A DNA stretch of 64,000 nt from contig QCXZ01000053.1 of NCBI GenBank assembly GCA_025024175.1, forward strand, positions 11,842,001 to 11,906,000, written 5' to 3'. This DNA is from Rhyzopertha dominica (Eukaryota > Arthropoda > Insecta > Coleoptera > Bostrichidae). Both the position numbers and the translations under genes were made by a program. Below are positions 56,976 to 64,000 of this stretch, in pieces. Below the pieces are notes generated by a model, which was given only the letters and a program-made list of their open reading frames with translations, was not told the origin of the DNA and ran no database searches. The first letter of the stretch is position 1, and every line of letters starts with the position of its first letter.

Positions 56976-59122
56976 ATATGTTATTAACAGTTATCGGTAA
57001 TACGAATCATGATCAAGAATATCGTTATCGTCACTCTCAGAAATCTTTTCAGTCTCTTCAGCAGATTAGCATCCACCTTGCCAGTTTATGTGTATGTTAT
57101 AATATGAGAACTCTTAGTTCTTCATTTGTAAGTGGTATTTTAGCGCATTTTCCAAAGGCGCTATTGATGTCTGTCATACTCATAGCTCAAAAACAGCTCA
57201 AGGGATCGGGTTCTTCATGGCTCGTTGGGCAAGTCCTGACCTAATAATGATCAACACGTATTTTCTTTTAAATGAAATACATCTCAGCGATACAAGGAAA
57301 GGCCGCCAAAGGCTATTTTAATCTTGTTTATTAAGTATGATCAAGAGTAACAAATACGAGACTACAATAACTATCGCTGAAGCTTTGTACTTTGTCTTGA
57401 TTGTCAGACTAGTAATTGTTTAATAAAAAATTGTAACAGTTATTGAAAAGATCATGTAGTCACGAAAAAAGCATTTAACCCTGAAATCTCATTATTGCTT
57501 TTTTAGATAATAAACTACCTACAAGGCAAAATAAAAAGAGTATATATAATACTAACCTATTGTTCTTTTTTGGCAAATTTAGATGAGAATGACGTTTTCT
57601 TACTATATATACAAGTAAAAACCGATTCTGGAATAGTTACTTATAAGTCTTATAATACGAATCTCGGTTGTTTGTATTTGATGTAAACGTCAATTGTTGC
57701 AGCATTATATAACTTTCTAGACTGTCTTGCTTCGCAGTAGGGGTAATATGGCAATTACGGATGGAAAAAAACTTTTAGACAGTTAAATAGAGAATTGTAG
57801 GTTTATTTTCAACCACATCATCTGTGGCTATTTACGATTGTAACGCTATGCCATACGCATCCCTATCGGGAACAAAAAATAGCCTGGAACATTTTAAACA
57901 ATTTTTTTCTCAAAAGGCATAGATAAGTTCTAGATAAATTATTACTACAGTAACACCATGTAAACAAAATTACAACATATTGTATATCTGGTTGTTGTAG
58001 GTTTTTTCTTTGAGGTATGGCTACAAATTAAATTTTGCCTCTTATTTACTTATAAACGAAGATCTTTATTATTATATTAATATAAAAACGGAAAACAACA
58101 TAAACATTTCAATTTTTACTAATTTATTTTTTAATGGAAGAAAAATATTTCTGAGATATTTAGTAAGGATATTGTTTTTTTTTTACATTCTAACCCCATG
58201 TGGTAAACGAAATTACTGCACAAACAGTGTTTTCGAAGCAGCAATAAATTTCCTACTTTTAAACTATAGATACCCAAGTGCAGCTCTTCTGCAACTTTAA
58301 CCATTTCATTTTCCGAAACTGCTCGAGTTATCTCCAATCTCCTTGCTGCATTCTAATGGAATCATTACAGTAAAATCCCCTATCAAGGCGATATTACAGC
58401 GCTTGAACTCCATCAGCGACTGTATCCGGGCGATAAAAATTCAATAACGAACAATCTACTATTCTCAGAGCACCCGCATTGGAAACTAGGTAACTAAGTC
58501 ATACATTACACAACTAGACCCAAATGATTGTATTTCCTTAATAGCTGTTGCAAATTGGAAAACTCCTTCATTTAAAAGTATTTGTGGTTTTTGACTACAT
58601 AGGCTAAAATGATTTTCAAAGATGACAGATTTATTATGCTATTTTATGCTATTTTAATCAGTCGCCCTACAATAGCTCAGAAGTATTTTAGCACCGTGCA
58701 CAGTAGTCCAAAATACACAGGTATGGGAGCAGTATGGAGAGGTATGGGAAATACCTTTGCATATAAAACTGACAGGAAGGAGTATATGATTCGATTCGTG
58801 GGACCAGAATGGAGGTTGCATATGGCTGACTGCTGTTTCCGCTTTGGCAGTGGCGTAGAACAGTATGTTTGAGACAATGAATTATTATTTTATAATTGTA
58901 TAATTACCTTAAATTAATGAGAATTATCACAGCCGATCAGAGTACAGTAGTGAAAAGCAAAATTAACTACCTAGCTGGGTATATCATATGGTGTTTTAGA
59001 GCACAAAGCTAGGTTCGTGTAAAGTTACCGCGCCTGTCAATCAGTTTGACTACGTCTATGCATAATACGCGATTTGTTGCATCATAACTTAAAAATTTCA
59101 TGTAAACAAAATATGCTTTTAT
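56976..59122. other. Unassigned
   Basis: Frames at 56978-57244, 58010-58300 and 58609-58872 (+) have no recognised similarity. The last has a plausible acceptor-like CTCAG before it but no convincing partner. Confidence 0.35.
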
Positions 59123-59873
59123 TACTGCCACATCCAACGGATGGAAAGTATTGTATCGCGAAAAAAAATTTCAATACACGATAACTTTCGAAAGACTAAA
59201 TATATGAACTTGAAATTTGGTAGACGTATAAATCTCAACTACCCAAAGCGACCTATTATTTGTGGGGTAAGTAGGGTATCGGGAAGGGGGCGAAAGTGGG
59301 GGGTAACTACCCTTTTTGCAAATTTTTATTTTTTTCGTTTTAGTATGTGATTAGTAGTATAACTGCGAGTATTGTTCGCTTTCATAAATTTTCGATGCAG
59401 CAATCTGTTTTGAAGATATTAGCAAAAAAGCTTCACTTAAAGAAAACGGTTTTTCCTAAATATCTCCGAATATATTTAATATATTCAGAAAATAAAAATA
59501 CCGTCAGATAGGAAATAAAATTCCTCACAAGAAGTGTCTTAGAAAATTTATTCAAAATTTTGACATTTTTGAAATATTTCCAAAAAACCTATTTTGGACC
59601 CTGCTCGTACGTTTTTTTTAATTTTAGTATTATGTACAAAATCAAATTTCTGTACAGAAAGCACTCTTGTAATTTTTTTGTTAATTTAATAATTTTTCGA
59701 GTTATTTGGAAAAAAAAACGACTTTAAAATTTATATATTTTTGCTAATATCACGAGGACTGTTTGTCTTAGAAAAAATGTGTAGAGAGAAAAAATGCTCA
59801 AAACATGATTATTAATCGTATAGTATAAGAAATAAAAACGTAAATGTCATTTTGGCAATTGGATGTGGAAGTA
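59123..59873. mobile_element. Possible MITE with TACTGCCACATCCAA termini
   Basis: TACTGCCACATCCAA (59123-59137) and TTGGATGTGGAAGTA (59859-59873) are inverted with one mismatch. Inside, repeated sequences such as AATATCTCCGAATAT and inverted ATATTAGCAA / TTGCTAATAT give further dyads. No transposase. Exact ends and target duplication are uncertain. Confidence 0.5.
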
Positions 59874-60912
59874 TTGATTCAATTTGCAGCCGTTTTTTAA
59901 ATGTTTGACAAACTTAGTATTAATAGTACCTTTAATAAATGTATAATGTAGACCACATTGCACGCGAGTGTAATATGGTCCATTATACACGAAATAAGTA
60001 TTATACTTTATCTTCTACTGTATACAGAGCTCGATTTCAAGAATGAATCACCTTCGACGCACGGCTGTCAATTACCATAATTTGACAAACGCACCTACTA
60101 GATCTAATGATTTTTATTCTAATCTGGTATAATATACAAATAGCGTGTAATATGAGTATATGTATGTAAGATCAATTGTGCTATGTTGCTACAGATTGAA
60201 GATAAAAACACTACATATTAAATGATATCCCTGAATTTTTATTTATTGGTGTCAAGACGCGGAACTAATCATATTTTTGTGTTGTACCCTTTAAATATAA
60301 AACTGCCGTCTAAGCTATAATGACAATGGCAGCTACGAACAGTAAAAAGTAATGGGGGTTCAAGATTGTTTTTATCTCTGTTTATATGAGCATAAAGATG
60401 CACAACGCTCCTTTCTGTCAGTTTTATGTTCAAAGGGAATACTAGTAAATTTCAAACCGGAAGAAATAGAACTGTGGAATTTCGCATTAAAAATTCCAAC
60501 ACATTTAACACTAATAGATATTGGAAATTTTGTTACTTACAAAAATCTTATTCGCGTGTCTTTTCAATTTTTGAGACCTCAAATATAGTGATAGCATCCT
60601 GAAAGGTTCAAAAATAGACCGTATTGTAGGAAAGCATAAACACAAATTTTTTGTATAGAGTCCACTGGTCTGCAAAACAACGCAACGTGCCGAACTCGAG
60701 TAGTAATCTTTAAGTAAAAGCTTGTAAACTATCGTGAGCGGTAATCGGCCGTTTCTATAATTAGTCTCCAATATTGTTGCTTGCTACTATAACTTGATTA
60801 ACTTCTCGTATATAGTTTAGACACGTTAAATATGCTAGTTGTTTTCTCCAAGTTGCTCTCAAATGCTTCTTCTCCGATTACCTAAATGTGTAAGCTTAAA
60901 ATATTTTTCTAC
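59874..60912. other. Unassigned
   Basis: The 78-codon frame at 60352-60588 (+) is not recognised. Otherwise AT-rich. On the minus strand this would be intron sequence downstream of the exon at 60913. Confidence 0.35.
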
Positions 60913-61129
60913 CTTTACAACCGGAGTAGCTGCTGAGCGACGTTGTCCTAGTAGGAACTGAAGTAACCCTGCCTCTGCAGTGTGGACAAGCTTCTATGGG
61001 AACCCTTTGCTCCGTTTGAGCCCACCTCGAGAGTACAGGTGGCGGTACTGGCGGTGGAGGTGGTGAGGGGCTGGCGGATTGACTAGACCAGCTCGGAGGT
61101 TCCAGTGCTTGACTTCCTTTGGAGTGCAT
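60913..61129 (-). CDS. Probable internal exon, proline-rich with CPxC; LITAF-like?
   Basis: On the minus strand a 217-bp open segment is bounded by an acceptor TTGCTTCAG (AG at 61131-61130) and a donor G|GTAGAA (GT at 60912-60911). It is GC-richer than its surroundings. The 72 codons begin ATGCAC and encode a polar start, a proline run (SPSPPPPPVPPPV), SRWAQTEQRVPIEACPHCRG and a Ser/Thr-rich end, ending in phase 1. LITAF-domain proteins typically have a proline-rich N-terminus followed by a CPxC zinc-binding half. The CPHC here would be that first half, with the membrane helix and second CPxC on the next exon, which was not found within the window. Splice signals and composition support a real exon; the family is an inference from one motif. 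Confidence 0.5.
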
Positions 61130-63031
61130 CTGAAGCAATTAATTAAGTTGTAGCATGCTTGAAGGAATAAAAAGGTTTTTACATTGATTTTTTGCTATGG
61201 TACATAGTTCTGTTCATTGTCACCTAATTTTTACATTTTTACATTTTACTTTTTACAACTTGCTAATTAACTATAAATTGTTATTGTTGCCCTAAGGTCG
61301 TTATAAAGAGTCTAATGGACCTACGACATTTCTTACATTCTAACAATGTGTGTTCCTGTTTTAGCCAAAACGGTATTTCCTTCAATATAGAAAAAACCTA
61401 GGGTCAGTCCTATATTTAAAAATTAAGATTCTTCCGACATTCGTAATTTTTGTAGGACTATTTTTTTAAATGTCTGAGTGTACTTTGAATAAACATTTAG
61501 ACATATTCTTGGAATATCACGCTACGGTTATTAATTTGACAGTCTGTATAATAGTACGCGTCGAAAGATATTCACAACCAGAGTCATGAACGTGTCATAC
61601 ATGTGAAGATTCAGAAAGCATTTGACAGATTAGGGTTTTATATCCTCACCAACAAGCTTCGCTTAAACAAATAAGTATTCTATCGAATAACTTTTTTAGC
61701 TTCATCTTCTTACTTATCCAACCGAGAACAAGCAACCTCTTGCTATCAAGCGTTTTTGTTTGCTTTACAATATAAATACTGGCGATCGCTGAGAGTAGGA
61801 ATTGGGCCCTTAGCTTTTCTAAATTTATGCTATTTACATATTTTTGACTCAAACACGTCTTACGCCACACTTTAAGGGTCTTTCGGGAAAACCGCTTATA
61901 AGATATCTAGCAGTGGCTTTACAGACTAAGGTCTGTAAGTACAGAAACCTACATTCGATGAGCATTTGAACCCAATTCAACAGACCAGCGAAACAAAACT
62001 TAGTGGAATAAATTTACTTTTGATAATTAACCTTTGTCAAATACATTTTAATCTAAGTTAATTCTGTCCTCTATAAGAAATACGTAGACGTGTCCATGTC
62101 AATCTATGGTGTATCGAAAATATAGCCACTATTTATGTTACTGACTGCTCCAGTAGTCGCAGTTCATTCCATGTTAGTTCGCAACTATCGTTGCGCTTTC
62201 GTCTTTGCTGATTAGCCCACAGCTGTGGAAAGCATCTTCGGGGCTGAAATCATAGTCGAGGTCGTAACTGTCTCCGTGTAAACAACAAACAGTTTAATGA
62301 AGAACGTCATGGAATCAGCAGCATCTACGTGCTCCAAATCGAGACAAATTTTCATTAAATGCATTATGTTGTAATTAAATAAATACTGCTGTGCTGTGCT
62401 AGTCATTTATGGCTGGTTGGTATCATTAAATAGCATGGTCAAACCATGCAGAGCCTCTGACCCTAAGTTTCGTCTCTATTTGGACTCTTCAGGTAGGAAA
62501 ATTGACGGAATTAAGCATCACATAGGCTATACGAGTATACGTGGCGTCCTAGGATTTCAGTTCACATTTGCGATATATAGACCAAATGAACTAAATAATT
62601 CAATAAGAAAGTTATTTTTTTTTGTGCTTTATTGATAGAAAACGACATAAAGTCTCTGACATTAAAAAGATTGTATTTAATTTCCGTCAGCGATAGCTTT
62701 CGGGATATCCCCTGCGTGCATTTTATAGCCAATCGACAAACGCTATTCTGTGGTAACAGGTTTTTCATAATTTTTGGAATTGCTTACAATTTTCAGTAAA
62801 CATGATCTTTTTTAATAATTTTTGGGTGCAGTATATAAAAAATAATTTTGAAGGCTGGCTGACGACAGTTACTACTTCAATTGGTTTAATATTTAGGCTA
62901 TTGGTTTGAGTCCTTTTTGGCATTTTTTTTAGAAAAATGCACATACATGAATATAATAAATAAATACTATCATTCGTGGTTTAGTAAGCTAGGTCCTGTA
63001 TCTCGCTAAAAACGTGATTGTGCCTCAAGAG
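61130..63031. other. Unassigned
   Basis: No gene or repeat recognised. If the exon at 60913-61129 is real, this would be its upstream intron or 5' region. Confidence 0.35.
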
Positions 63032-64000
63032 CAGTGATGGGCGCGTAGAATACTCCATGTAGATTACGCCATTATCTACGCGTAAACTATGTAATATTCT
63101 ACTTTAAAAGTCTACTGTAGAAAATAACTTTATGTAGATAAACAGCAAACTAGTAATATTTAGTACTTTTAACAGCTCCAAATGCCTCAAATGACAGTAT
63201 TATTTTGTATATTATTATTTTCGTTCTCCCATCGATCGTACCGCGAGGTACGTGAAAAAGAGAACTATATATATCACTCAATGGAACGGAGTTAATCCGA
63301 TTTACAACCAAACTTGGTATGGTAATAGCCCATGACATTCTGAGCTCCAATCCGGAGCCATACGCTGTAGACTCTCACCGTTCAAAAGTTACAGGACATC
63401 AAAGTTGCTGCAGATCGCCGTGCACTAACGTCAATAGGTTGGAACTACGCGTGGACCCCGATCGGAACTACCTGGAGTCGATCATAGGAGAAGGTTTTTT
63501 CTGGTTTTGGACGATTCCACTGGTTATTGCTTCCTAACTAAACAAAATACTACTTCGTTGTAATTAAAATAATTAGATCCACGTTAAACAACAATAACTC
63601 GTTTCGGCATACATTTGTTAGGGCCAGAAGGCACAAGCGTGCTTTGAAGCCCTCAATCGGTCAATGGGTTCTTAAATGACTGTAAACTATGATTTTATTA
63701 TCTTTCTTGTCCATAAACGGAAGAAGACTGGCTATTTCATATGCTACCTATTATACCTAATATACTCGTAGAAGAAAAGACTTCGAAACGCATGTTTTGT
63801 CCGAAAGAAGTAAGAAAACCGTTTGGGTGTTCTGATGACTTACTAAAATAAGTTATGCAAATTTGTAATATAAATATTAAAAAACTGCAGTGCTTTAAAA
63901 ATTTTTAAGAATTGACCCATAAAACAGGGAAATTGGAACAAAATAATTTGCACAATACACTTAATATACAATAGCCATAATATACTCGTTTCATATTTTC
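63032..64000. mobile_element. Second copy of the hAT-type element, inverted and interrupted
   Basis: Starts CAGTGATGGGCGCG and matches the reverse complement of 29066-29823 to the end of the window, about 90 bp short of the expected far end. At about 63226 a 300-bp sequence interrupts it, ending near 63526, after which homology resumes at TTGCTTCCTAAC. The inserted DNA is less AT-rich, contains a 72-codon frame of no recognised family, and has no clear terminal repeats. The 8 bp before the start are CTCAAGAG; the other side is outside the window. Confidence 0.85.

Overview
This window looks like AT-rich arthropod (most likely insect) nuclear DNA dominated by transposable elements in different stages of decay. 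There are no operons, ribosome binding sites or dense coding. The only long open reading frames belong to a retrotransposon. Nearly every recognisable protein fragment comes from an insect-type mobile element: Ty3/Gypsy, jockey/CR1-type LINE, a second LINE with an endonuclease domain, Penelope-like, hAT, Tc1, Crypton-type tyrosine recombinase, and a MADF-domain fragment. Scattered single n bases suggest an unpolished or polymorphic assembly. The exact species cannot be read from the sequence.

Layout. 1-5.4 kb: a 1.7 kb element with terminal inverted repeats (TIRs), a Crypton-type recombinase remnant and a hAT transposase C-terminus. 6-9 kb: two private repeat families, one a 174-bp unit and one an inverted array. 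9.8-10.9 kb: a 1.1 kb near-perfect palindrome with CAGGGTG termini. 12.2-12.7 kb: a Penelope-like fragment with a hammerhead-ribozyme-like motif. 13.6-15.1 kb: a broken LINE reverse transcriptase. 17.3-17.6 kb: a MADF fragment with a splice acceptor. 18.49-25.99 kb: the centrepiece, a young Ty3/Gypsy element with intact gag and pol (apparently -1 frameshifted). It is fused to an inverted partial copy and carries three LTRs; the whole composite is flanked by a 4-bp target duplication. 29.1-29.8 kb and 63.0 kb to the end: two copies in opposite orientation of one hAT-type non-autonomous element, the first with an 8-bp target duplication. 32.2-33.1 kb: a TATA box, four 101-bp tandem repeats and a GC-rich possible exon. 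35.6-36.8 kb: a second long palindromic element. 40.4 kb: a probable solo LTR. 41.1-42.0 kb: an inverted pair of Penelope 3' ends. 43.1-44.3 kb: a LINE endonuclease remnant. 49.2-49.9 kb: an internally deleted Tc1 transposon. 52.6-53.1 and 59.1-59.9 kb: MITE-like elements. 60.9-61.1 kb: the best host-gene exon candidate, a proline-rich segment leading into a CPxC motif, possibly LITAF-type.

How it fits together: there is no visible host pathway. The Gypsy gag and pol together encode capsid, protease, reverse transcriptase, RNase H and integrase, and the LTRs supply promoter and polyadenylation signals. The short non-autonomous elements would depend on transposases encoded elsewhere. Long stretches between these features show nothing I can identify and are probably intergenic or intronic. 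Coordinates of repeat boundaries were read by eye and may be off by a few bases.
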